From contig CM035164.1 in NCBI GenBank assembly GCA_020205615.1, forward strand, positions 3,437,501-3,501,500: a DNA stretch of 64,000 nucleotides, written 5' to 3'. Below the pieces are notes generated by a model. It did not search any database, was not told the origin of the DNA, and was given only the letters and a program-made list of their open reading frames with translations. Numbering within the stretch: position 1 is the stretch's first letter; each line of letters begins with the position of its first letter. The stretch comes from Panax quinquefolius (lineage: Eukaryota; Streptophyta; Magnoliopsida; Apiales; Araliaceae). The position numbers were made by a program, and so were the translations under genes. This document shows, piece by piece, positions 22,041 to 32,776 of the stretch.

Positions 22041-22562
22041 TACCAATCGTTTACAAATTTTGATTATGATTTTATTTAAAAATTAAAATTATATTACTCA
22101 TTTTTAATATAGGTTGTGCAGGTTGAAATTATATAGTTATGAACCTATATTAAATTTGACATTTTAAAGTTAGTTTGAAATGCTTTTAAATTCAAAATTA
22201 TAGTTTGACTTATTTAACTTATAATTAGTAATATTTTTTAAATATTTTATAGTTTTTATAATTATTTTCTCTAAAATTAAATGTATTCTTGTATCAAGTT
22301 TAAACTTTGGCATTGAAAAGGAAAAGCTTTTGGTAGTTGATGAGAAAAGGACGAAGGAAATGAAACAGAGCTAACCTCTTTCTTGTAATTTTTTTTTCAA
22401 CAAAGTAATTATATTATATCACATAAAATCTCTACAAAATCGAATTATATTATATCACAAAATGTATTTACAAACACAATAAAGAAATACTTGAAAGAAA
22501 CTAGCTAAACAATTATAAATAAGGTCGTAGAATGAAAGAAAATAAATTTTAGAACGATTCAA

Positions 22563-22854
22563 TCTTCATTTCATTAAAAGTTCGATTCAAATTATACTCG
22601 AAATATAAATAATTCAAATATGAGCAACTTTTAAATTTCAATAAATTACTCGAACCTCCTTAAATTGCAATTTTCTATTGATACTCGGATCATATTCGTT
22701 CGAAAAGTTCAAACTGCTTGGACTATATTCAAGATTGTGATCGACTCGGTAGCTAAACAAGCCTAAATCAATCTTTATTTTATACTCGATAAATTTTGTG
22801 AACTAAATCTGAGCAATTCAATACTCGACTCAACTCGGTTCATTTACACCCTTA
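22563..22854 (-). mobile_element. hAT-like MITE, same family as 63523-63852
   Basis: The right edge GGTTCATTTACACCCTTA is the complement of TAAGGGTGTAAATGAACC that opens the copy at 63523. The interiors share blocks such as TTCTATTGATACTCGGATC, AAGCCTAAATCAA and TTTTATACTCGATAAATTTT. The left terminus is eroded and no duplication was found, so the boundary there is approximate. Confidence 0.65.
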
Positions 22855-23107
22855 GTTATAAACTATCAAACAAATACTACTAATTATGAAATACTAACTC
22901 CTTTTATAAATTGAAAAAAGTAAAATACTTATAACATTATTATTTGTTTTTCAAAATCAATTTAAAATATTTTCAAACTCATAACTAATATAATAAAAAA
23001 TATTATATATTATTTAAAAAGTACTAGTAGCAAAATTTGTAAACATTCTAATAATAATAGTAAACTGATTTGAAATTGAAAAAAAGATATTTTATAATTA
23101 TAATAGG

Positions 23108-23306
23108 TAAAAATGAAGGTACACGCGATAAAAAATACTTTTACGCATCGTAGAAGTAGTCACTCCACGATAGTAGAGTGAATTCAATCTACTATCGTAA
23201 AGTAGTCTACAATAGTAGAGTGAATTCACAAATTGTGGAATAACTACTCTACGATTGTAAAGTGAATTTACCGTGTAATTTTTAACGCCTATGCACCTCC
23301 ATATTC
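23108..23306. mobile_element. Small foldback element with CTACGATAGTAGAG repeats
   Basis: Imperfect inverted ends (GAAGGTACACGCGATAAAAA on the left, TTTTTAACGCCTATGCACCTCC on the right) enclose three to four copies of a GATAGTAGAGTGAATTCA-like unit in both orientations. It has no coding capacity. Confidence 0.5.
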
Positions 23307-25566
23307 CCCTATATAATATATATAAAAATTAAAAATAATTTTATTTAAAAAACAACTAGTAGTCGCACAGTACACTTTGCTAGTTAAATTATAAAAGTAA
23401 AAAGTCTAAATAAAAACCAAACAATAAAAGAAAACTATAAAATAATTAACTAAACTAAACTATAAAAGTAAACTACAAAATAATAAAAGTAAACTAATTC
23501 AACTCCACCTCCATCACTGCCTGCCTCAAAAGCAAAAAAGGTACCAGTACCAGCAAAAAGAAAAGGCTTCCCCCACCCCCATCTGGGGCAAAGTCAGAAA
23601 TTTTTCTATACAGGTGAAAACATTCACATTTGTGTGGCAATGCCAGGATTTTTGATAAAAAGGGAGCAACAGTTGTTCCCCGAAAAGGGAGGGGGAGGGG
23701 GAGGGGGGGGGGGGGGGGATAAGCATAAAATTTTGAGTGTTTTGTCAAGGCTGTTAATAATGCCAGAGTTTCATTGATACTATCAAAGCAAATGTATTTT
23801 AACAACACTTGTTCCGACTACAGTTACATCTCGTAGTGCGATAAATTGTGAAATTTGGTTGTATGTAGATCCGCCCCTGCACGCACACCAACACACGAGC
23901 CTGTAGACACTTCAAAAAGAAAATATTGCAAAGAGACTTTTTGTGTAAGGTTGAGCTTCTTCATTTTGTGTCATAACTCACAAGGTTACATGTACAAATA
24001 ACATAGGTCATAGGTACACACTGAACTAGAATTCCAAGCTATAATGGGGCACAGATTTGAATCTTAAAGGAGAAAACACATGCAAAGAATTATTATGCTC
24101 TCCATATATTACAGAGTCATGCTCTCCACATAATAGTGCAACCATGATAGACTACTGCTATAGTAATGAAAATCTATTATTTACGTAGAATGTTCAAAAA
24201 TTGCAGCCCATACGGGATGCACACACATCCTAGTGCATAGTCTCCAGCAAATATAGACTCCGGAACCTCATTCTCAATATGAATATTTTACCTACATAAT
24301 GGACGACCGTTTCAGACAATTAGATATAATGCAAAACATAGCTATTCCACAGCCTAATATGGGCGAAAAATAGGACCTGATAGCGTATATAACAGAATTC
24401 AAACAACTAGTATAGTTCTGCTAGGATACCATAAAGAATAAAATGGTAGAATAGTCTTATACTCCTGCAAGACCTTTAACTAGGCCAACCAACAACAGAC
24501 TGCGTAACACACTGATGTAGCATAAGCAATATGACAAACTTTCAACAATGTCATTATCTTGCCCAACTAAAAGAAAAACATGAATGCCCACAGTCCATAT
24601 TATCAATATGCAAATGTATCTGATAGCGTCTTGTCATCGTCCTACGCAATCATCTTTCTATAGGGGTAATACTAGCTAGGAAAAATGGCATACGAAAACC
24701 ATAGGACCTATTTTTAGAAGCATAGTCAAGAGATGAAACAGATTTGTATTTCAAGCAGTACAAATTAAGCAGTTCATCTGGACAATTCTATAAAATTAAG
24801 TTGCTCGTTTGCATAAAATCGTAATTGTATAATACTAGTATAAGAAAGGTTATCCGAAATGCAAACTCTCTACTATACAAATGCAACCCATTCTATAGAC
24901 TGCCAATATTGGACTACTTGTAATCTGGATCGAGAAAAAAAGTAAAGAACTACATTAAGAAAGACACCAAGAATCCATTTGAAAACCAATGACATACTAC
25001 TTACTGTGAAACTAACTAGTTTCGACTGAGAAAGACAAAGCACGATGGCACTGTTCTTTTTTTTGACAAAGTCCAATGCATCCTAAATATAAGACGAGTG
25101 AGCAAAATGGGCACAAGAGAAATCGCAACATTTTAAAGACAACAAAAAGCTACATACACTCTTGCTTGAAATTTTTAAACAAAGATGAATGCTTCTTTCT
25201 ATAAGTAATTAACAAGATAAACATACTAATGCAACAATTAAATGGAAGCCACCTAATCAAATAAAAAAAATCAAATCACACTTGCTAGACTCAAGGCTAT
25301 GGCACTAAAAGTAAGGCATACAAATGTCATGACATATGCATTACTTCAGAATTCAGATAAAAGACCTGTACATGAACAAAATGATATATTGCCTAAGAAA
25401 CATATGTAGAGCATATGAATGGTTCCATGTATTGTTCGCTATCAACTAGTAATATAAGATTATAGCTTCATAAAATTAAACCACCAAAGCTGCAAGCACA
25501 ATGCCAGAAAATCTACTGCAATACATTATTGAAGCATTAAAAAGCAACATAAAGACAGAACAAAAG
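23307..25566. other. Downstream flank of the RRM gene
   Basis: The part next to 25566 should be the gene's 3' UTR. A poly-G tract (23688-23719) and a proline-rich frame made by it are low-complexity artefacts. GATCCGCCCCTGCACGCAC near 23870 resembles a transposon edge. No second gene is supported. Confidence 0.4.
23688..23719. repeat. G-rich low-complexity tract
   Basis: GGGA(GGGGGA)2 followed by a run of about 17 Gs. It could form a G-quadruplex on the plus strand; homopolymer length may be misassembled. Confidence 0.8.
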
Positions 25567-25879
25567 TCACCGTCCCCTAGAACCTGCATCCTTCATTTCC
25601 TCAGGTGATGACGGAAACAGCTCTATGTAACGGCTCCCGAGTGTCATCCTATCCTTCGCCAATGCTCCTTTCGAATCCTCCAGACTTGCAAACTCTACAA
25701 AAGCTTCTCCAGTTGGCCTTCCATCCATATTATATGTGATATGAATTGAGTCTTCCGACAGCACATATTCTTTGAAAAAATCCATTATATCATCCTTCCC
25801 AGCTGAAAATGGCAATCCCCTCATTCGCAATACTGTAGTCTCTTCAGGTGAGTCGCTTCCCTCGTGTGAGGTTATGGAT
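25567..25879 (-). other. Duplicated terminal exon of the RRM gene (RRM2b)
   Basis: The exon opens after TTCTTAATCAG and encodes a linker SITSHEGSDSPEETTV plus a complete RRM with the family's GRPTGEAFVEF segment. It ends CGG TGA, the same Arg-stop as RRM2a at 28394-28389. Its frame is intact from acceptor to stop, and substitutions relative to RRM2a are mostly conservative, suggesting it was maintained as protein. Confidence 0.75.
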
Positions 25880-28800
25880 CTGATTAAGAAAGCTTTGCAT
25901 TACACATTTGTCTAGAGTTTTAAGAAACTCCTTTTCATAAATTGATGTTTCAAAAGATTATTACCAGATGGAATTTAAATAAATTTCAAGAATACAACAA
26001 TCAATGAAAAAAATAAGTCACAACTAACAGCGACCCCCCTACCCTTGAGATGTCAAAATTAGCACACAGGGTTTCATATTGTAAGTTGTATTTTACTAAC
26101 CAAAATTTAAAGCCATGACCAACCCAATGGACGGTATCGTATCGCCACAACAGGAAATCTAGCCAACATTATGTTAAGTACAAGATATAGCAAAGTAAAA
26201 GAACGGCAAACAAATACTTAACAGACACCATTATGACTCAATAAATCTCAACAAATACAGTAGCAACCCAAGCTTTAAGGTTCATATTGCACGCCAGGGC
26301 ATAATTCGATATGTACATAAAGCCCCAATTCATGAGTTTTCAAGTGTCAACGCATGGTCCCAAAAGCTTTACATAGTACTTTTTTTATTTCCTTTTGATA
26401 AATGAAGGGAACAAGAAACATAAGTTTTGTATATTAAGACACCTAAGCAATTAATCATTGGCATATCCAGGAGCAAAAGTTGAACTCCATTTATAGGTCG
26501 TCAGAAGAAATCCACAACCAAACATTCATCTTCCCTTTTAGATGAATGGGCAAGCACTAAGTGTGTATTAGTAATAAGGGATTTTTGAAAAAAACAAAAG
26601 CCAAGTTATTTTCTCAGTTGAGATCCCACCAAGTTACCCAGAAATGAACCACGACTAGGATTCTTCACTCTTGCTATAACTATTGCTAGTGGTCAACTAG
26701 ACCCAAAATGCTAAATAGTAGAAATATAATAAACTACTGAGGTAAAACTCAAGGCACAATGATGGCTGGAAAAATAAATACGAAATATGTATCAACTTCT
26801 AAAATCAATATGCTTGAATAATAAAGGGTATATCAGCCCCTAGTATTCATTACTCACTTTTATGGGGGATGCATATCTCCTCTTGGATTCAAAAGAAATA
26901 TTTTCAAGAAAATAGTTTAAAACACACTCCCAAACTAACTTGTCACGAAGACACAGTACCCCGTAAAACATACAGTGAATGTTTGCTATAGTAATATTCC
27001 CTTTGCTGCTCAAAGATCTATTGCCTTTCTAAAATTTTGTTGGATAAGTTTGTAATAAAAGAAATGAATTTCGTACCACATCTATACAACATTACAGCAC
27101 GTAGGCCTGATTTGGTCAAGATTAAAGCACCTTCTAAACACTACATAAAGCAACAAATTAACAATTGAAACTATTTCCAGTTCTTGGGTCTGCTCTTTGC
27201 ATCAGGCAATGCAATTTGCATACCAAACAGACTTTGTGCTAATAAGAATGAGTAAGGTATTATGATATTATCTATAATTTATCTTAGTTGATAGAACACC
27301 ATATAACTACAGACAACTAGGAAGCAAGGATACAGGTGCAGGAATACATGTTGACATGGGGATACATAGTTCGTCAAATCCGAAAAATATGGGGATTTGA
27401 GTGCAGAGGGGATACGACACATTTAATTACTAAATATATAAATATGTTGTCAATTTATGAAAATAAAAATAATAAGTGCAAGGATATAATTTCCACAAAA
27501 ACAAACAGAAACGGAAAAATTATTACGCTCGCTATTGTACTGCCGATATAGTTATGTTGAGCTAACTAAGGGAATTTAAGTAATCTATTCATGTCATTTA
27601 GTTTTATTAATTTTCTAAGCAACATGCTGAATTCCATTTTGACCAAGTAGAAAAAGGAAATGTGGAAAATGTGTATTCCTCGACTCATTCTCTCACGAAA
27701 ATGTTTATTGCCAACCAAGCCATCTTTATACTATAAGCCAATAACTTCTGTTCATTCAATTTCTCTCTCCCATAGAAAAAAGAAAAGCCACTCACAATCA
27801 ACAAGAGATAAAAGAGAATCCGATTAAGAAAGATAAGGGGGAAAAGGGAGGAGGAAGGGGGGGGAGAAGGAAGCATATCATAATACCGATCTAGCAAAGC
27901 CCAAAGGTAAGAAGCCGATTAAGAAAGAGGAGAAAAAAGGGAAAAAAAAGGAAGACAAGAGAAGCATATCTTGACGCCAGTCTAGCAAAACCCAAAGGCA
28001 ATCGATCACCGACTTTATTTTGTTGCAAAACTGGCACACACTTGCTTCCTAGGAAGACAATAAGGACATATACCAAAAAGAATAACTAAAAAATTCCAAG
28101 CTAGATGATAATCAATATTCACTATATTTATAACCAAAGCAGAAACTTAACAGCAAACAAACAAATGCATGATATATATTCGATGATGAACAGGCTAGAA
28201 ATGAACTACTTTAATATGTTCTAAAGTAAATACACACATTAAAAAGACAAATATCCATATGCTAAAACAACTATCAGAAAGTTTGTGACCACCTATTAAA
28301 ACTACTAAGACATAAGTTTACGAACACCCAGGATTTAAAAGATACCAGAACAAACTAAAGGCAAACGGAATAAATCAGTAAAGAATAATCACCGGCCCCT
28401 TGAAACAGCTTCCTCCCACTCCTCCAGTGATGAAGGGAAAAGCTCTATATAGCGATTCCCAAGGGTCTTCCTATCTTTCACCATTGCAGCTTTCGAGTCT
28501 TCTGCACTTGCAAACTCCACGAACGCTTCCCCTGTTGGCCTTCCTTCTGAATTAACTGTAAAATGAATTGAGTCTTCTGATAGTGCAAAGTCCTTAAAGA
28601 AATCCAAAATGTCATCCTTGCCAGCTGAGAATGGCAATCCCCTCAACCGCAAATACCCCAGTGTGTTCCATGAGACTCTTTCCCCTCATCAGACGATTTC
28701 GCCCTTGAGATAGTACGGCGAGGTGAACCACCCCGAGCATCTGAAACTTCATTTGCTATTGCCTTGTAGTATTCCTGCCTCTTGCTTCTAAAAACCTCAA

Positions 28801-29995
28801 CATATCTCCTTCCAATATTCTGTCTATTCCTATGAAGAGCCAAATCAACTTGAAGAGGATACCCTAATACACAATAAGCTTCTCCCGTGAACTTTCCATT
28901 CTTATGGACAAATAGAACATCAACTATGTCAAGACCATGGAAGAACTCAGCAATATCAGCTTCTGAGCAATCAAAGGGTAAGCCTCGAAGCCTGACAACA
29001 GGAAAGGGTGGCAGCTGACTAACATAAGAGTAAGCTGGAGGACTGTACATGTAACTCGAACCTGGTGCAGTTCCATAATAAGAAGAACTCTGATCAATCA
29101 CTCGCTGCCTTTTCAAACCCAACTCACGGGGATCACCACCATCCATGTAACTACTTCAGTACCGGTAGAAGGAAACACGAAATAATAAACACTTCAGTAC
29201 TGTACTCAAAAAATTATGAATTTGTAACATTCATGTACTCTTACCTTGAACTTCGAATCGAATTTTCATTGGTGAACAACATAAAAGCATATAAAATAAT
29301 TCCATAAAAGGGCTAGAAATGTAGCTTCTTGTAATCTAAATTAAACACATCAGCTAAACTTAGAAAGTTTACTTTCAAAAAGATCTAAGAAATTTCAGCA
29401 CCGGAATACATACATTACAAATTGAGGATTTTTCATTAACAAACCTCTTCAAAGAAGTGAAATTTCAACCAAGTTCTAACAAATTTGACTCATTGACTAC
29501 TGACTATTGATTACAAAACATATTCATAAATAAAGCTTAGATGTGTATCTCGTATTTTCTTTTATCAGATTGACATGAGAACTGAAAAGGTGATAAAAAA
29601 CTGAATAGTACCAATTATATTCAATCAAAAGATATTCCTCAAAAATTTCAATTACAAAAACATTCACAAGTATACATAAACCCCATACGAGAAATCTCAA
29701 GGTTAATATCAAATTGGGTACTTAATATTTTATGGTGAAAATTTGAGTAAAACCTAAAAAGACACTATTTTGGAATCAATATAAAATTGCTTCCGAGTTT
29801 CCCAATTAAATATAATTCTAACATTTCACTACTATCTTTATCCTATAGAATGAAGGAAAAATCAAAAAATTCAGCTTATGGGTCTATGATTCTTGTAAAT
29901 TTGATAGATGTATGTGTTATATACTCTAAACTTATACAGCAAGTGTCAAAATTTGAAATTAAAAACCCAAAATAATCTTACCCTCTGTAGAACAT
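25567..29995 (-). CDS. hnRNP H/F-like RNA-binding protein with qRRM-type domains (GRSF1-like in plants)
   Basis: A multi-exon nuclear RNA-binding protein gene, probably acting in pre-mRNA processing. Exon 1 (29995-29982) encodes MFYRG and ends AGAGG|GTAAG. Exon 2 (29150-28393) follows a TAG acceptor in frame and holds RRM1 (FPVVRLRGLPFDCS ... GRRYVEVFRS, about 29010-28780), an Arg/Ser linker and RRM2a (RLRGLPFSAGKDD ... GNRYIELFPSS). Exon 3 (25879-25567), after a 2.5-kb intron, encodes a second RRM2 (RMRGLPFSAGKDD ... GSRYIELFPSS, about 77% identical) and stops at SRGR. Donor CG|GTGATT at 28392 and acceptor ATCAG|ATCC join in frame, giving three RRMs. If that donor is unused, translation ends at TGA 28391-28389, also after SRGR. 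RRM1 and RRM2a are two bases out of frame as written: extra bases are likely near 28670 and 28655. The gene could be a recent pseudogene, or this could be an assembly error. Confidence 0.85.
25880..28392 (-). other. Intron between RRM2a and RRM2b
   Basis: GTGATT at the donor and TTCTTAATCAG at the acceptor; 2,513 bp. I see no inserted coding sequence. At 27330-27420 there is a short repeat-like stretch (GATACAGGTGCAGGAATAC, GGGGATACATAG) that may be a transposon remnant. Purine-rich runs lie at 27828-27960. Confidence 0.6.
29151..29981 (-). other. First intron of the RRM gene
   Basis: 831 bp, donor GTAAGATT at 29981, acceptor GGTACTGAAGTAG ending at 29151. Early long first introns just after the start codon are common in plant RNA-binding protein genes. 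Nothing else is seen in it. Confidence 0.65.
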
Positions 29996-30065
29996 TTTGA
30001 AACCTGGAGCTTGATCTTTCGTTCCTAGATTACTTTCTGTTTTCTGGAATTTATAAGGAGAAATG
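29996..30065 (-). promoter_or_regulatory. 5' UTR / core promoter of the RRM gene
   Basis: Upstream of the ATG on the minus strand lies GAAAGATCAAGCTCCAGG and, about 50 bp up, CTTATAAATTCC (near 30042-30053), a possible TATA box. The leader would be short. The upstream GC-richer GGCGCGACCCC is also in this stretch. Confidence 0.45.
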
Positions 30066-30359
30066 GGGTCGCGCCGTATGTATGTCGGTGTCTGTATGAT
30101 GAATTGATGATGTTAGGTTTCCTTGGTACAATTGTAACGACGTCGTGGGCATTGTTGCTGTTGCCATTTGCGGAAGCAGCTTTTTTTATTATTATTTTTA
30201 AAATAGTCCAAAAAAGGATTGAAATTTATTGCCTATGTAAATCTATTACCATTCATAAAAAAAATAAAATAAATTTACGAGTGAAAAAGAATATATAAAT
30301 ATAATCTCCTCAAAATAATTAACAGGATCGTCGGGCATACATGCACATATGAGTCTAAG

Positions 30360-31018
30360 GTAAGGTTGAGGAAAGAATTAAATTGGAATTGAAATCGTAC
30401 TAAATATCGTACAAATCAACCGTACCAAATAAAATTGTATTTACGGTTCTGACGTATGTGGCGCTTTTAGATTGGTTAAAAAAATAAATTTACAGTTTCG
30501 ATTTGATTACTAGTCAAAATCGCACGCATAAAATCGAAACCGTACCAAATAATCATCATGTTTTCTCAAATTTGCTACAAATATATATAATCTCTCTACT
30601 ATAAAATATTCTCCTTCATTTTATTTCAGAAGACATATATTGCATGGTTGAATGAATGATAAATAGTATCAATTATGTTTGCAAATCAAGAGTGGCTTGA
30701 TATTTCCTAAATCAAATGTGATAACACAGTATTAATTAACTATATAATTGTTGATGCCTGGATCTATTTTGCTAAATTAGCTTCATGATTGTGTTCGTTG
30801 CATAATACGTTTGCGTGAATAATTTTGCTAACTATTTTACGGGTTTGTTATTTCAATTAGTTTTGGAATCGAAATCACACCGAATGAAACCAAATTTTAC
30901 GGTTTAAAACCGCACCGCACCAATCACAAATGTTTTTATGTGCGATTTTGGATTTTCAAACCGCACCTAAGCGGTTTCGTGTGCGGTTTGAGCTTCAAAC
31001 CGCACCATGCTCACCCCT
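30360..31018. mobile_element. hAT-like non-autonomous transposon, 659 bp
   Basis: An exact 8-bp duplication AGTCTAAG at 30352-30359 and 31019-31026 flanks it. The right end, read inverted, starts AGGGGTGAGCATGGTGCGG; the left end GTAAGGTTGAGG is a weaker match. Subterminal regions carry many ACCGCACC / GGTGCGG motifs. No transposase. A related fragment sits at 37417-37613. Confidence 0.8.
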
Positions 31019-31026
31019 AGTCTAAG

Positions 31027-31405
31027 GGGTGATTGATAAAAATTGAATCAATCTGAATTTGAATTTGAATTTGAATGAGCTAAATTTGAATCTGAATTAA
31101 AAAAATTGTTTGATAATTGACATATCTGAAACATCTGAATAACATATTTTTATTGTTTTGCCCTTCTAAAAAATATTTAAATTTGTTATAAATGTATTTA
31201 ATATTACTTAATATAATAGTTAATATTGTAAAAAAAACTTCATTCGGCCCTCATTCAGCCTATTCAATTTAAAAAATGACATTAAACCATTCAGCCCAAA
31301 TTGTCTGAATGGCTGACCGATTCAGTCATTCAGACGATTTTTTTTCCAAAACAAACGCATTTAATGGTTGACCAATTCAGTCATTCAGACCTAAACAAAC
31401 AACCC
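31027..31405. mobile_element. TIR MITE, copy 1 of a tandem pair
   Basis: GGGTGATTGATAAAAATTGA on the left and ACAAACAACCCTTAAG on the right are inverted. Inside are repeated TCTGAATTTGAATTTGAAT and ATTCAGCC/GGCTGAAT motifs. It begins at the last bases of the preceding element's target duplication. Confidence 0.65.
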
Positions 31406-31408
31406 TTA

Positions 31409-31720
31409 AGGGGGTGTTTGATAAAAACTGAATGAATTTGAATTTGAATCCGAATGAGCTGAATCTGAATGAAAAAAATTGTTTGATAATTGATATGTCT
31501 GAAACATCTGAATAACATATTTTTATTATTTCACCTCTCTGAAAAAATTCAAAATTGTTGTAAATTTATTTAATATTACTTAATATAATAGTTAAATTGT
31601 AAAAAAAAAAAATCATTCAGCCTATTCAAGCAAAAAAATAGGACTTAACACGATTTTTTTCAAAACAAACGCACTGAATAGTTGAATCTGTCAGTCATTC
31701 GGTGCTAATCAAATACTCCT
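31409..31720. mobile_element. TIR MITE, copy 2 of a tandem pair
   Basis: Starts GGGGGTGTTTGATAAAAACT and repeats the internal blocks of copy 1 in the same order (TTTGATAATTGATATGTCTG, ATTTAATATTACTTAATATA). The right end GCTAATCAAATACTCC is the eroded inverted partner. The two copies are head to tail with almost no gap. Confidence 0.65.
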
Positions 31721-32776
31721 CATAACTTGACTTGGTCCGGCGTGGCTCGATTATTCACGTCTTAACCGTTGATCAGGCAAAGTTACACCAGGTTATGCCC
31801 AGATATATTCCAACTAAGATGGCCAGGCCGAATTTTCGAACTAAAATAAGTGTCTTGCTTAAAGCACGTCAACTAAGCTATCCCATGCCCAAGCCAATGC
31901 AAGCTTGGGTCAAGTATCCTTCTATCTTTTTTGTTTTTTAATAATAATTTTTAATTTTAAAAATATTAAATATTATTAAGAATATAAAACTATGGAAATG
32001 TTTAATTTGTAATGTGTAATTATAATAAGTAAAATATATAATAAATAGATTAATTACAATGGATAACATAAACGAGTATCCGTAATTGTCTTCATTCAAT
32101 TAACTCACCTTGTTTGAATTGAATCTTATTTTATTTTATTTTTAAAAAAAAGATTTGAAATACTTGAACCAGTCTTTGTGGTTAAAATTGAGTTATGTAA
32201 CTTTTAAACCATGTTTGTAAGTTGTTTTTTAAGGGGAAAGGACGAGAATGAAAAATAATTAAAATCCCTTCAAAATCTCAGGTTCGATTCTAACTTAGGT
32301 GAGTTTATTCTTCCGTTATAAAAAGTTTATTTTCTCTTTATGTGAGGTTTGTTTGTAAATTTACTTCTTCCTCTTTTAATAAAATTTGATTAATTCTTGA
32401 TTTTGTAATAGGATGTACTAAAATTCTGCATGTATACTTCATGTAATTTTTGTTAATATTGTGACAAATAAGATATGGTCATCATTTTATGATGGGAAAT
32501 CTAGTTAGGCAGTTATGGACACTAAAAGATGAGTCTTGTTGTACTTCTAAAAAATTCTTACAAAAAATTAGTTTATAAAATGATATTTTAAAATTTAATT
32601 AGTAGATAATTTACTGTACATTGGTAGGTTCAGTGATTGTAATCAAAATTTACAAGAAAGCATTTATAGGCAAAGAGATGGGAATAAAATTTTCCACTCT
32701 CCTTTACCATACACATTATTTTATATCTTTTTTATAAAATAAAATTTAGCTACAAAAGTACTATTGCTAAAATATT
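31721..32776. other. Non-genic AT-rich spacer
   Basis: No supported coding frame. CTCAGGTTCGATTCTAAC near 32278 resembles a tRNA box B and could be a decayed SINE, but no box A is evident. Confidence 0.4.

Noticed and set aside
23494..23808. Proline-rich minus-strand frames of 104 and 66 codons
   Set aside because: The proline runs are produced by the poly-G tract; there is no conserved domain and the neighbours are non-coding.
24873..25076. 67-codon minus-strand frame downstream of the RRM gene
   Set aside because: Hydrophobic low-complexity sequence in the probable 3' UTR with no family match and no start context.
27336..27551. 71-codon plus-strand frame in the RRM gene intron
   Set aside because: No domain; sequence around it looks like a decayed repeat (GATACAGGTGCAGGAATAC).
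32270..32300. tRNA gene or SINE at GGTTCGATTCTAAC
   Set aside because: Only a box-B-like motif is present; there is no box A at the right distance and no cloverleaf could be drawn.
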